Assembly (NCBI GenBank): GCA_023439305.1
Contig: JAEXOO010000022.1
Span: 1-28,225 of the forward strand
DNA length: 28,225 bases
Source of the DNA: Pseudomonadota bacterium
Lineage (GTDB): Bacteria > Pseudomonadota > Gammaproteobacteria > Burkholderiales > Burkholderiaceae_B
Direction of reading: 5' to 3'
The number at the start of each line of letters is the position of its first letter. Position 1 is the stretch's first letter. The notes under the pieces are model-generated. The model saw nothing but the letters and a program-made list of their open reading frames with translations. It made no database searches and was not told the origin of the DNA. Below, piece by piece: positions 17,239 to 24,217 of the stretch. The translations under genes and the position numbers were made by a program.

Positions 17239-18069
17239 CTATTTCAAGCCGGCATGCATGAAACTGTTCACGAAGCGCCGCTGAAAGATGAAAAACACAC
17301 ACAGCAGCGGCGCGATCACCATCAAGGTCGCCGCCATCAGACGAGTCCAGTCCGCGCCACTATCGGCCTTGGCCAGCAAGCCCAGGCCAATGGGCAAGGT
17401 ACGCTGTTGGTCGCTGTTGGTCGCCAGCAATGGCCAGATATAGTCGTTCCAGTGAGTCACCACACTGATAATCCCAAAAGCCAGCAATGCCGGCCGCGCC
17501 AAAGGCAAACAAATATGCCAGAGAATGCCTAGATGGCCGCAGCCATCCAGCCGGGCGGCCTCGATCAACTCCAGCGGGATCTGCCGAAAGGCCTGGCGCA
17601 GCAGAAACGTGCCGTATCCGCTGGCGACAAAAGGCACCACCAGCGCCAGCAAATGGTCAAACAAGCCCAGGCTGCGCACTGTCAGGAAATTGGTCAGGAA
17701 AGTGGCGTATATCGGAAACATGATCTGTAGCAAAAATAGCCCGAACAACAGGTTTTTGCCCCGAAATCTTAGCTGGGCGAAGGCATAGGCAGCCAGCACC
17801 ACAGTGACCATCTGCGCTGCCAGAATGCCCCAGGTGCTGATCAGCGAATTCAGCAGATACACATCAAAGGGGGCCACCTCCAAGGCCGAGCTGAAGTTTT
17901 CCCAGCGCCAGCGCACCGGCCAGAACCCCGCTTGTGGATCAAAGACCTCGGCCTGCGTCTTGAAAGCCGTCACCAGCATCCACAGCAGCGGAGACAACCA
18001 GACCAGCGCCAGCAGCATGATCGTGACGCGCCAGACAGGCGCCCAACCCAGCCGCCATTCATTTCGCAT
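17239..18069 (-). CDS. CUT1-family ABC importer permease (UgpE/MalG-like)
   Basis: The second membrane subunit of the importer, 276 residues from ATG 18069. It has about six hydrophobic segments, the first near residues 14-32 (VWRVTIMLLALVWLSPLLWM). The cytoplasmic EAA loop that docks on the ATPase reads ELIEAARLDGCGHLGILWHI. The C-terminus RRFVNSFMHAGLK is typical of MalG/UgpE permeases (family ending G-x-x-K). A longer frame begins at 18111, but the GGAGAG located just before 18069 is a much better ribosome site; with this start it overlaps the preceding permease gene by 11 bases. It is followed 14 bases later by the ATPase gene. Confidence 0.9.
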   Translation of the reverse strand: MRNEWRLGWAPVWRVTIMLLALVWLSPLLWMLVTAFKTQAEVFDPQAGFWPVRWRWENFSSALEVAPFDVYLLNSLISTWGILAAQMVTVVLAAYAFAQLRFRGKNLLFGLFLLQIMFPIYATFLTNFLTVRSLGLFDHLLALVVPFVASGYGTFLLRQAFRQIPLELIEAARLDGCGHLGILWHICLPLARPALLAFGIISVVTHWNDYIWPLLATNSDQQRTLPIGLGLLAKADSGADWTRLMAATLMVIAPLLCVFFIFQRRFVNSFMHAGLK

Positions 18070-18979
18070 CTCGCTCTCCGAAATAATGCACTGAGCGTCC
18101 GAACGTGGCACTGATCAGGGCGATCAGCAACGACATGAACAGCAGCAGTACCGTGGCCAACGTCGAGGCATAGCCGAGGTCCTGGTACTGGAACGCGTTC
18201 TGGTAGATGTAGAACGTCAGCACATTGGTGCTGTCAGCCGGGCCGCCATGCGTCATGACGTAGACGTAGTCGAAGATCTGGTAAGAATGCAGGATGGCGA
18301 CGATCAACACGAAATAGAGCATAGGCGACAGAAGCGGAATGGTGATGTGGCGCAACTGATGCCAAGCCGACACGCCGTCCAGCCGCGCCGCCTCATACAA
18401 GTCCTTGGGAATAAGCTGCAGGCCGGCGAGCAAAATCAGCATCAAATAGCCCGAGAACTTCCAGGCGCTCAACGCCATCAGCGCCCACAAGGCGACGCGG
18501 CGGTTTGACAACCACTCCACAGAACCCACGCCCAGCCAATCAAGCCACTGATTGACTGGGCCGTAGCCCGGCGCATAGAGGTAGACCCACACCATCGCAG
18601 CTGCCACCGAAGGGATCATGGTGGGATAGAAAAAGGCGGATCTGGCCAGGGACACCCCCTTGAATGCCGTATTCAAGCCCACCGCCAGCAGCAAGGCCAC
18701 CGCGACCGACACGGGCACGGTAATCAAGACATACCACGCCGTGTTGCCCAGAACGCGCCAGAACAGCTCATCTTCCAACAGACGGGAATAGTTCTCCCAA
18801 CCCACGAAGAATGTCCGCGGGTCACCCAGCATCGCATCATGCAATGACAAGTAGGCTGCCCGCACGATGGGCCAGTACGTAAACGTAGCCAGAAACAGCA
18901 AGGACGGCAGCAACAGCAGGCTGGCAAGCCTGCCATCGCCCCGGCCATCATGGGAAGTACGCATGGCTTGCCGCCCCAT
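18059..18979 (-). CDS. CUT1-family ABC importer permease (UgpA/MalF-like)
   Basis: The first membrane subunit of the importer, 306 residues. It has about six transmembrane segments, the first at LLLLPSLLFLATFTYWPIV, and the EAA loop DLYEAARLDGVSAWHQLRHITIP. VMTHGGPADSTNVLTFYIYQNAF before the last segment is characteristic of UgpA-type permeases. Its ATG shares one base with the stop of the binding-protein gene (TGATG), and no good Shine-Dalgarno is seen, so translation probably depends on reinitiation after the upstream gene. An in-frame ATG at 18964 is a possible alternative start, also with a weak ribosome site. Confidence 0.9.
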   Translation of the reverse strand: MGRQAMRTSHDGRGDGRLASLLLLPSLLFLATFTYWPIVRAAYLSLHDAMLGDPRTFFVGWENYSRLLEDELFWRVLGNTAWYVLITVPVSVAVALLLAVGLNTAFKGVSLARSAFFYPTMIPSVAAAMVWVYLYAPGYGPVNQWLDWLGVGSVEWLSNRRVALWALMALSAWKFSGYLMLILLAGLQLIPKDLYEAARLDGVSAWHQLRHITIPLLSPMLYFVLIVAILHSYQIFDYVYVMTHGGPADSTNVLTFYIYQNAFQYQDLGYASTLATVLLLFMSLLIALISATFGRSVHYFGERDAK

Positions 18980-20283
18980 CAGCCGCGACGACGCGACAGC
19001 CGCGCGATTTCACGGTTGGACTGTTGCGCCGCTTGCTTAAGCGCGGCCTCGGGCGTCAATTCACCTGCCAGGCAACGATCTATGGCGCTTTTCAGGTATT
19101 CGCGCACCTTGTGATAGCCGGGCACCTGCATGAACGGGCCCGCGAACTCAGCCTGGCGCAATGCAATCGCCGCATCGGGCACTTCTTGCACGTACTGCGT
19201 CATGGCCGGGCTTTCCCATGACGACTTGCGCACTGCCAGGTAACCCGTCGCGCGGGACCAACCCGCCGAACTTTCCGTGCTGGTCATCCATTGTGCGAAC
19301 TGCCAGCCTGCACGGATGTGAGCCTCCGGCTGATTCTTGGCGATGTGAATAGCCCCGCCGCCGAAACAGGCCCCCTGCACCTTGTTCTTGGGCATCAACG
19401 CGGCACGTACAGGGAAAGAAGCGCTCGCGCGCAAATTGGTCAATGATCCTGTGGAGTGATACAGCATGGCACTGCGGCCTGCCATGAAATCATTAGCAGA
19501 ACCCTCCCAGGTGGACGCCGTCGGCATCACGCCCGCATCTGCCATCTTTCGCCAGAACTCCAAGGCATGCACCGCCTCGGGCGCATCGAACATCACGCGA
19601 TCCGCTTGCCATGGCGTCAATCCATTCTGGCGTACCCAGCATTCGAAGATCCAGTCATGCCATCCGCCGCCAATAGTAAGACCCCACTGATCCACGTCCC
19701 TCCCCCTGCGCCGGGTGAGCGTTTTCGCATGCTCAAAAAGCTCATCCCAGGTCGTTGCTGCCTGCGTAATGCCAGCCTGCTCAAAAGCCTGCTGATTGGT
19801 ATACAGAACAGGTGTGCTGGGCTGAAAAGGCAAACCATAAAGACGCCCGTCAGCCGAGGCCATGCTCAAGAAGCTGGCGTAAAAATCTTGATAAACATCG
19901 CTGTCCTTGGCCAGGTCCGTCAGGTCTGCCAGAGCATCCATACCCAAAAAAGTCTGCAACGACGAATTTATGGGCAACCACACGGCGGGAGGCTGTCCTA
20001 CGCCCAACGCCGTGATGACCTTCTGTTCGGTGTTGTCGTAATTGCCCGCATAAATAGCCTGAACCTGAACACGTTGATGAGCAGCATTGAAGTCCTGAAT
20101 CATGGCAGTCACGATGCGATTGATGTCACCCGACACACCCACCGGATACATGAACTGCAATTGCACGACGCCATCCGAACGTGTCCGGGCATACACCGGC
20201 GATCCTGCCAGCAGCGTCGTTACGCCGAGAGAAAGCCCGCCTTTCAAAAAGGCTCGGCGCGAGAAGACGTTTTTGTCCATCAT
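18979..20283 (-). CDS. CUT1-family ABC importer substrate-binding protein (UgpB-like, twin-arginine signal)
   Basis: The extracytoplasmic solute-binding protein of the importer, 434 residues from ATG 20283. Its N-terminus carries a twin-arginine motif (FSRRAFLKGG, residues 7-16) followed by a weakly hydrophobic stretch and a cleavage site after VYA, which suggests export by the Tat system. The body fits the family-1 binding proteins: NRIVTAMIQDFNAAH, YGLPFQPSTPVLYTN, NDFMAGRSAMLYHSTGS and HIRAGWQFAQWMTS. AAAGGA lies 7 bases upstream of this ATG; a TTG further out (20289) is too close to it, and a second ATG follows at 20280. It is the first gene of the operon. UgpB of E. coli binds glycerol-3-phosphate, but nothing here proves the same ligand. 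Confidence 0.88.
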   Translation of the reverse strand: MMDKNVFSRRAFLKGGLSLGVTTLLAGSPVYARTRSDGVVQLQFMYPVGVSGDINRIVTAMIQDFNAAHQRVQVQAIYAGNYDNTEQKVITALGVGQPPAVWLPINSSLQTFLGMDALADLTDLAKDSDVYQDFYASFLSMASADGRLYGLPFQPSTPVLYTNQQAFEQAGITQAATTWDELFEHAKTLTRRRGRDVDQWGLTIGGGWHDWIFECWVRQNGLTPWQADRVMFDAPEAVHALEFWRKMADAGVMPTASTWEGSANDFMAGRSAMLYHSTGSLTNLRASASFPVRAALMPKNKVQGACFGGGAIHIAKNQPEAHIRAGWQFAQWMTSTESSAGWSRATGYLAVRKSSWESPAMTQYVQEVPDAAIALRQAEFAGPFMQVPGYHKVREYLKSAIDRCLAGELTPEAALKQAAQQSNREIARLSRRRG

Positions 20284-20339
20284 GAGCAATTCCTTTCCAA
20301 AATATGCATCGCCAAGGAGAGACGAGGCAATCTGTGGAA

Positions 20340-20367
20340 ATTATGGATTTACCGTGTGACACGACAA
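20340..20367 (-). promoter_or_regulatory. Possible promoter of the ABC-importer/DeoR operon
   Basis: Read on the minus strand, TTGTCG (20367-20362) and CATAAT (20345-20340) match the -35 and -10 consensus at four and five of six positions with a 16-base spacer, about 57 bases before the binding-protein start. The call rests on motif match only. Confidence 0.3.
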
Positions 20368-20375
20368 AGTACAAA

Positions 20376-20387
20376 TTGAGTACTCAA
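20376..20387. promoter_or_regulatory. 12-bp perfect palindrome, candidate operator
   Basis: TTGAGTACTCAA is a perfect palindrome lying 8 bases upstream of the possible -35 of the ABC-importer operon, about 93 bases before the first gene. AGTAC also occurs singly just beside it (20368-20372). It is a plausible binding site for the DeoR-family regulator encoded at the end of that operon, or for an activator; this is inferred from position. Confidence 0.4.
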
Positions 20388-20900
20388 ATACACAAAAAAG
20401 TCCGCGTGCTGCGCTTCCTTAAGAAAATGTACATACCAATGATAAAAAACGGTATTTAAATCACTCTGACGGTTCTGTGCATCGCCGCCTATACCTGTTT
20501 CGTCTCAGCCTCATGACGCATAGGAAGTTGCTGATAATTTTTATTTCTCTGTAACGACATTTCCAGAATTAAAGAAATGATTTTGTTTTTATAAAAAAAC
20601 ATCCAAAAGAAAACCGAGTCATCATTCTTATAAATTTTCATTTCCTAAAATCTATTTTTTGATATATTTATTATTTATTTAAAAAAGGGCGCGTTCCAGT
20701 ATATTTTCAGTCCTTGCATATCATTTTCTTGCCAGACCATCCTGTCTCCAGGCTTGCGCGCTCTGATAAAGCTACTCTGCCATGAAGCCGCCCCCCTGAA
20801 GATGCACGTTTCGAACTGATCCGACATTCGCGATCACGCGGCGTCCGGTCGACTCACATCACATCGACCAGGTTCGACACTCAACCATGGAGCTTGCCGG

Positions 20901-21371
20901 ATGATCCGCCGCGCCCGCCATGCCGACTTCCCCCATATCGGCGCCTTGATCCGCCAGCACGCCCTCTACGAAGGCATCGCACTGCCCAGCCCGGTCGACC
21001 TGCAGAATCTGCAGGATCTGGTCCTGGGCGCCGCGCCGCGGATTTTTCTCTGGGTGGTAGAACACAAAGGCGCCATTGGCGGTTACATGAGCGCCACGAT
21101 CGATTACTCCACTTGGCAGGCGGCCCCATTTGTCTATCTGGACTGCCTGTATCTGGAGTCCCCACTGCGGGGCCAGGGAGTAGGCCGGCAATTGATCACG
21201 ACGTTGGCCGGCTTTGCCCATGAACAGGCCATCGACATCCTTGAATGGCAGACCCCTCCCAGCAACCAGGCGGGCATAGACTTCTACCGGCGCATGGGAG
21301 CGAACAATCTGCCGAAACAACGCTTTGTGCTGGACGTGCGCCATTTCCTGTCCACGCTCATCCCATCATGA
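20901..21371 (+). CDS. GNAT-family N-acetyltransferase
   Basis: A 156-residue acetyl-CoA-dependent acyltransferase fold. The acetyl-CoA pyrophosphate loop is LRGQGVGRQLI (about residues 89-99), preceded by the strand FVYLDCLYLES and followed by the C-terminal SNQAGIDFYRRMGA helix typical of GNAT enzymes acting on small amines or amino acids. GGAG at 20889-20892 is 8 bases before the ATG. It stands alone behind the AT-rich region and converges on the ABC permease gene with 13 bases between the stops. The acceptor substrate cannot be told; diamine- and spermidine-type acetyltransferases share this size and layout. Confidence 0.85.
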   Translation: MIRRARHADFPHIGALIRQHALYEGIALPSPVDLQNLQDLVLGAAPRIFLWVVEHKGAIGGYMSATIDYSTWQAAPFVYLDCLYLESPLRGQGVGRQLITTLAGFAHEQAIDILEWQTPPSNQAGIDFYRRMGANNLPKQRFVLDVRHFLSTLIPS

Positions 21372-21384
21372 CCACTCCATCACC

Positions 21385-22203
21385 CTACTTCTGTCCGAAT
21401 GCAGCGAACAGCGCGCGCAGCGCGCTGTCCAGCAAGTAGCCGATCAGGCCGATCAAGACAATGACGGCCATCAGTTCCGAATACGCCATGCGATCACGTG
21501 TATCCAGCACCAGATAACCCAGGCCGGCCGACACGCCCAGCATCTCGCACGGCACCAGCACAATCCACAACACGCCGATGGCCAGGCGGCTGCCCGTCAG
21601 CACCGAGCCCACAATGCCAGGCAGCACCAGATACAGCAGCGTTTCCAGGCGCGTTGCCGCCAGGCTACGACCCAGCATCAGCCAACGCGGATTCAAATGA
21701 CGTACACCTGAAGCGGTGTTGAGCAAAACCGGCCACACGCCGGCCACGCCCAGCAAGAAATAAATAGGTGCGTCGCCAATACCGAACGCCATGACAGCGA
21801 TCGGCATCCACGACAGGGGCGAGACCATGCGCAGGAACTGGAACAAAGGCGTGAGCGCCGCATGAGCCCGAGCCGACAGGCCCAGCAGCAGCCCCGCCGG
21901 CACTCCTACGCCCAACGAGATCGCCAAGCCCACGAAAATACGCCGCAGACTGGCGCCCACGTGCATCCAGGTATCGGGCCACGCGAACATATCCATCAAG
22001 CTCGCCAGCGCCTGGCCAGGTCCGAATTGCTTCACCAGGGCGCTGTCACTGGCCGCCGTAGTCAGCCACCACAGCAACACGCCGGCCGCCAGACCGGCCA
22101 CGCCCCAGACTGTCGAGCGCAAGGCCGAGGAGACAAGACGGCGGCGTCCGGATGGTCTGCGCACATCGGACACTGGGGCTTTCAAGGAAACGGACGCGCT
22201 CAT
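21385..22203 (-). CDS. ABC importer permease (SsuC/TauC/NrtB-like)
   Basis: The membrane subunit of a nitrate/sulfonate/taurine-type importer, 272 residues. It has a basic N-terminus, then about six membrane segments beginning at TVWGVAGLAAGVLLWWL (about residues 31-47). The family's ATPase-contact loop lies in LGRSLAATRLETLLYLVLPG. The C-terminal part GLGYLVLDTRDRMAYSELMA resembles the SsuC pattern GLGYLI...AR.......V. Its ATG overlaps the stop of the binding-protein gene by 4 bases. It ends the five-gene operon. A GC-rich hairpin lies inside its last 50 bases. Confidence 0.87.
   Translation of the reverse strand: MSASVSLKAPVSDVRRPSGRRRLVSSALRSTVWGVAGLAAGVLLWWLTTAASDSALVKQFGPGQALASLMDMFAWPDTWMHVGASLRRIFVGLAISLGVGVPAGLLLGLSARAHAALTPLFQFLRMVSPLSWMPIAVMAFGIGDAPIYFLLGVAGVWPVLLNTASGVRHLNPRWLMLGRSLAATRLETLLYLVLPGIVGSVLTGSRLAIGVLWIVLVPCEMLGVSAGLGYLVLDTRDRMAYSELMAVIVLIGLIGYLLDSALRALFAAFGQK
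21408..21428. repeat. 9-bp inverted repeat with 3-base loop inside the end of the permease gene
   Basis: ACAGCGCGC (21408-21416) and GCGCGCTGT (21420-21428) pair perfectly around GCA. The hairpin falls about 21-43 bases before the permease stop, between the converging GNAT and permease genes. There is no T-run on either side, so it is not an ordinary intrinsic terminator; it could stabilise the 3' end of the operon mRNA or simply reflect the codons used. Confidence 0.4.
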
Positions 22204-23396
22204 GCGATGATGGTCTCGCTGCGGGTGTACTGATCAGGCAGACCAAAGCGCGATAAGCCGCCCTGCTTTTCGATGGCGACGCGCACGAAACGATCGTCCA
22301 CCAGATCGGCCGCTACCTGCTGCGGCGACAGGCTGTCCAGGAAACCGCGCTCGCCCTGAATCAAGGTGCCCTGCAGCATGCGCACCAGTTCCTCGGTATA
22401 GCTGGGAAAAGGATAAGGCTGGAAGTCGATGCGCTTGTCATCCCAATCTGGATGGCGGATGACACCCGAATCCACGTATTGGCGGCGGTCGGCCGGATCG
22501 GGCGCCAAGACCTTGAGCAGGTTTTCCTGGGTATGCGGCGTATAGCGGCCCGAACCGTCGCGCGACAGGATACGGGCGGTCTCGACACGGTTGTCGCGGA
22601 TCCACGATTGCGCGCGCACCAGACCGTCCACCACGCCTTGCGCCCATTGGGGACGCGTCTGCAGATCCTGTTCATGCATGAACGCCACACAGCAGGCATG
22701 ATCGCGCCAGACATCGCCCGTGAAGCGCAGGATACGCCCTACCCCTTGCGTCTCGGCCATGGCATTGAAGGGTTCAGCCACGGTAAAGCCGGCGATGCGG
22801 CCCGAGGCCAATGCCGGCGGCATATCGGCCGGCGCCATCACCACCAGATTGACTTCCTGGGGCGACACCGCCTGCGAACCGCGCGACACCGGCGTCAGCC
22901 CATGTGCCTTGAGCACATGCTGCAGCACAGTATTGTGGATGGAATACCAGAAAGGAATAGCCACCGTGCGACCGCCCAACTGCTCGGGAGAAGTAATGCT
23001 TTTCTCCACAGTAATAGCCGAACCGCTCATGTGGTTCCAGGCCACCACCTTGGCCGGCACCTGGCTGCCGTAGCGGCCCCAGATAGTCATGGGCGTGAGC
23101 AAATGCACCAGATTGACCTGACCGGAAATGAAGGCTTCGATCAATTGCGCCCAACTGCGCACCATCACCGGCTTTTCGACGGCAATGCCCGCCTCTTGAA
23201 AGTAGCCCTTGTGATGGGCGACCAGCATGGCCGTGGCATCGGTAATCGGCAAATAGCCGATGCGCAGGGGCGCATCGGGCTCGCTCTGCGCACGCGCCGT
23301 GCGCTGCGCCAGCAAAGGAGCCGCGCCGGCCGCCGTAAAAAGCGACGCCAGTTTGAGCAGATCGCGACGGGTGCGAGACGTGGGAGAGTCAATCAT
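22200..23396 (-). CDS. ABC importer substrate-binding protein (NrtA/CmpA/SsuA-like, twin-arginine signal)
   Basis: A 398-residue periplasmic binding protein. The signal region has a twin-arginine motif (RTRRDLLKLAS, residues 8-18) and a likely cleavage after ARA near residue 36, so Tat export is probable. The mature part starts LRIGYLPITDATAMLVAHHKGYF, and VHLLTPMTIWGRYG (about 97-110) resembles the NrtA/CmpA group (NMT1_2 type). SsuA proteins are shorter, about 315 residues. Ligands of the wider family include nitrate, bicarbonate, sulfonates, taurine and thiamine precursors, so the ligand here is unknown. Four-base overlaps tie it to the ATPase gene before it and the permease gene after it. 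Confidence 0.87.
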   Translation of the reverse strand: MIDSPTSRTRRDLLKLASLFTAAGAAPLLAQRTARAQSEPDAPLRIGYLPITDATAMLVAHHKGYFQEAGIAVEKPVMVRSWAQLIEAFISGQVNLVHLLTPMTIWGRYGSQVPAKVVAWNHMSGSAITVEKSITSPEQLGGRTVAIPFWYSIHNTVLQHVLKAHGLTPVSRGSQAVSPQEVNLVVMAPADMPPALASGRIAGFTVAEPFNAMAETQGVGRILRFTGDVWRDHACCVAFMHEQDLQTRPQWAQGVVDGLVRAQSWIRDNRVETARILSRDGSGRYTPHTQENLLKVLAPDPADRRQYVDSGVIRHPDWDDKRIDFQPYPFPSYTEELVRMLQGTLIQGERGFLDSLSPQQVAADLVDDRFVRVAIEKQGGLSRFGLPDQYTRSETIIA

Positions 23397-24217
23397 GACG
23401 GCATACCTTGCAAAGAGGGAGAGTCAGCCGCCTGCGCCAGGCTCTGCTCCAGGCAGGCCACAACATCCAGGCGTATTTCCTGAAGCCAGGAATCCAGATG
23501 GGAGCGGGGATGCGCCGGGCAGGCCCATTCGCGCCGCAGGCCTGCCGGGCGGCCGCCCAGCAGCAGCACGCGATCGGCCAACAGCAAGGCCTCGTCAATA
23601 TCGTGAGTAACCAGCACAATGGCGCAGCCTGTCTGCTCCCGAATGGACAGAATCAGCTGCTGCATCTGGCGGCGGGTCACCTCGTCCAGGGCACCGAAAG
23701 GCTCATCCATCAACAACACGCGCGGGCGACGCGCCAGGCAACGCGCAATAGCCACGCGCTGCGCCATGCCGCCCGACAGCGCCGCCGGCCGCAGATGGCG
23801 GCTGTCATACAGCCCCACCTGACGCAGGGCCTGTTCCACGCGCGCGCGCCGCTCTGCTGCGGACAGGCGAGCCTGTCGGGAGAAGCCCAGGCCAAACCCG
23901 GTGTTGGACTGCACGTTCAGCCAAGGCAGCAGAATGGCTTCCTGAAACGCCATCGCCAGCTCGGGATGCACGCCGCGAACCACCTGCCCCAGGAAACGGA
24001 CATCGCCGCGCGTGGGACTTTGCAGACCCGCCAGGACACGCAGCAACGACGACTTGCCCACGCCGCTGGGGCCCAGCAAGGCGACGATCTCGCCGGGTCG
24101 CACCGCCAGATCCAGGCCCTGCAATACCGTCTGCCCACCATAGGCCAGGGTCAGATCCCGGCCCACGAGCAGCGCCTCGCCTTGAGCTTGCAACGCTGCG
24201 GCGGCCTGGGCATTCAT
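23393..24217 (-). CDS. ABC importer ATPase (SsuB/TauB/NrtD-like)
   Basis: The ATP-hydrolysing subunit of the nitrate/sulfonate/taurine-type importer, 274 residues. Motifs: Walker A GPSGVGKSS at 49-57, Q-loop Gln92 in AFQEAILLPWLNV (the LLPW pattern is typical of the Ssu/Tau/Nrt group), signature LSGGMAQR from 147, Walker B LLMDEP with Asp171-Glu172, and switch His205 in VTHDIDEA. The start overlaps the flavoprotein stop by 4 bases, and its stop overlaps the binding-protein start by 4 bases. Confidence 0.9.
   Translation of the reverse strand: MNAQAAAALQAQGEALLVGRDLTLAYGGQTVLQGLDLAVRPGEIVALLGPSGVGKSSLLRVLAGLQSPTRGDVRFLGQVVRGVHPELAMAFQEAILLPWLNVQSNTGFGLGFSRQARLSAAERRARVEQALRQVGLYDSRHLRPAALSGGMAQRVAIARCLARRPRVLLMDEPFGALDEVTRRQMQQLILSIREQTGCAIVLVTHDIDEALLLADRVLLLGGRPAGLRREWACPAHPRSHLDSWLQEIRLDVVACLEQSLAQAADSPSLQGMPS

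Larger units (their letters stand above)
20284..20900. other. Long intergenic region with an AT-rich core
   Basis: About 617 bases lie between the divergent binding-protein gene (minus) and the acetyltransferase gene (plus) with no convincing gene. By hand count, 44 of the 180 bases at 20521-20700 are G or C (about 24%), in sharp contrast to the GC-rich neighbourhood. This core has long A and T runs, for example GTTTTTATAAAAAAAC at 20585-20600. From about 20700 the composition rises again. I see no terminator, RNA gene or insertion-sequence end. It may be bound by an H-NS-like silencer or be the trace of a past insertion. Confidence 0.6.

Noticed and set aside
18070..18111. Longer start for the second CUT1 permease
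   Set aside because: ATG 18069 has GGAGAG immediately upstream; the longer form has no ribosome site and adds a polar extension before the first membrane segment.
15420..20283. Naming the importer ugpBAEC and its regulator glpR
   Set aside because: The family resemblance is real, but CUT1 importers for many sugars and polyols look alike, and no glycerol-phosphate enzyme is nearby; the symbols would overstate the evidence.
20284..20900. Small protein-coding genes or a CRISPR leader/array in the AT-rich intergenic region
   Set aside because: No open frame with a ribosome site and protein-like composition, and no repeated spaced units were seen.
21385..24217. Naming the second importer ssuABC
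   Set aside because: The binding protein is longer than SsuA and nearer the NrtA/CmpA style, and no SsuD-type monooxygenase is present, so the substrate is open.
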